Assembly: GCA_964387865.1 (NCBI GenBank) | Contig: CAYLXC010000036.1 | Coordinates: 1-6,122 of the forward strand | Direction of reading: 5' to 3' | DNA length: 6,122 bases | DNA from: CAYLXC01 sp964387865 | GTDB taxonomy: Bacteria; Patescibacteriota; Microgenomatia; Daviesbacterales; UBA10151 | Shown here: positions 5,642-6,122 of the stretch, one piece after another | How positions within the stretch are numbered: the first letter of the stretch is position 1 | Layout: the number at the start of each line of letters is the position of its first letter | Program-made: the position numbers and the translations under genes | Notes under the pieces: model-generated | What the model was told of the DNA's origin: nothing | Database searches by the model: none | What the model saw: only the letters and a program-made list of their open reading frames with translations

Positions 5642-5664
5642 GTGCGCAATTTGCCCAATCTAAA

Positions 5665-6122
5665 ATGGCCAAAATATATAGAAGCTCAATAAGGGCTAAG
5701 AAAAACGTTTATCTTACAGCCAAAGGTTTAGCTGATGCCAAGCTTGAGCTTGAGCATTTAAAAAAAACAAAAAGAGCTGAGATTGCAGAAAGGATTCATC
5801 AGGCTCGGGAATATGGCGATTTAACAGAAAATTCGGAATATGACAGCGCTATGGAGGATCAGGCACTGATTGAAAACAGGATTGCGGAGCTTGAGGCTAT
5901 TTTAAAAAGCGCAAAGGTTATTTCGGAAAATCATAAAAGCGATTTTGTGGTTATAGGTTCAACAGTAAAGATTGAGATGGATGACGGGATAGATGAATTC
6001 AAAATTGTAGGAAGAGTGGAAGCTGATCCTTCCAAAAAAAGAATTTCTAATGAATCACCATTAGGTTCTGCACTACTAGGTGCAAAAAAGGGGGAGGAAG
6101 TGGAAGTTGCAACACCAATTGT
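5665..6122 (+). CDS. greA: Transcription elongation factor GreA (3'-partial)
   Basis: GreA enters the RNA polymerase secondary channel and stimulates cleavage of backtracked transcripts. The frame starts at ATG 5665, the first start codon in frame (an in-frame stop lies at 5614-5616), and stays open to the window end, giving 152 codons of an expected ~160-165. The N-terminal coiled coil runs from about residue 15 (VYLTAKGLADAKLELEHL) to about 90. Its acidic tip is in REYGDLTENSEYDSAMEDQ, with D52 and E55 equivalent to the catalytic-site Asp and Glu of E. coli GreA (D41, E44). The C-terminal FKBP-like domain shows VVIGSTVKI, FKIVGRVEADP, RISNESPLGSALLGAKKGEE and VEVATPI. Compared with E. coli GreA there is an N-terminal extension of about 11 residues, rich in basic residues (RSSIRAKKN). 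Only the last ~10 residues are cut off by the window edge. It is preceded by its own promoter. Confidence 0.96.
   Translation, partial: MAKIYRSSIRAKKNVYLTAKGLADAKLELEHLKKTKRAEIAERIHQAREYGDLTENSEYDSAMEDQALIENRIAELEAILKSAKVISENHKSDFVVIGSTVKIEMDDGIDEFKIVGRVEADPSKKRISNESPLGSALLGAKKGEEVEVATPI

Overview
The window reads as a stretch of a small, AT-rich bacterial genome, most likely from the Candidate Phyla Radiation (Patescibacteria, possibly Microgenomates). This is inferred from the low GC, the gene mix, a tRNA with no encoded CCA, sparse Shine-Dalgarno sites and an IS200-like REP-type transposase with small hairpin ends. Several genes end in TGA (the histidine kinase and the YdjM-like gene), so UGA is used as stop and the lineages that recode UGA as glycine are unlikely. 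The phylum assignment is not proven by anything in the window.

Layout. Positions 1-1878 (+) hold nearly all of a membrane-bound proton-pumping pyrophosphatase (hppA) whose start lies before the window. Four bases later an MBL-fold hydrolase gene begins (1883-2221, +), but it keeps only its N-terminal half. Its last residues are encoded by the end of a mobile element (about 2191-2932) that carries a Y1 transposase on the minus strand. The two ends of this element are related repeats: a 52-base copy that forms a 13-bp hairpin and supplies a consensus -35 box for the transposase, and a 27-base copy that equals the long one minus exactly 25 bases.

Positions 2967-4869 (-) are a two-component operon: a membrane histidine kinase with no extracellular sensor domain, followed by a receiver-only response regulator. 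A tRNA-Glu(CTC) gene (4935-5008, +) with its own extended -10 promoter starts back-to-back with the kinase gene and runs head-on into a YdjM-like (DUF457) membrane hydrolase gene (5012-5587, -), leaving 3 bases between them. Divergent from the latter, greA (5665 to the window end, +) has a good sigma70-type promoter and runs off the right edge with only its last few residues missing.

The genes are mostly housekeeping or signalling: energy conservation from pyrophosphate (HppA), transcript rescue (GreA), decoding (tRNA-Glu) and a phosphorelay whose output must be through a partner. The most distinctive structure is the mobile element with its asymmetric ends and embedded promoter. A second theme is that several first genes on the minus strand have -10-like boxes only 3-7 bases before their ATG and no Shine-Dalgarno site, which suggests leaderless mRNAs. 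There is no gene-free stretch above 300 bases and I saw no CRISPR array.
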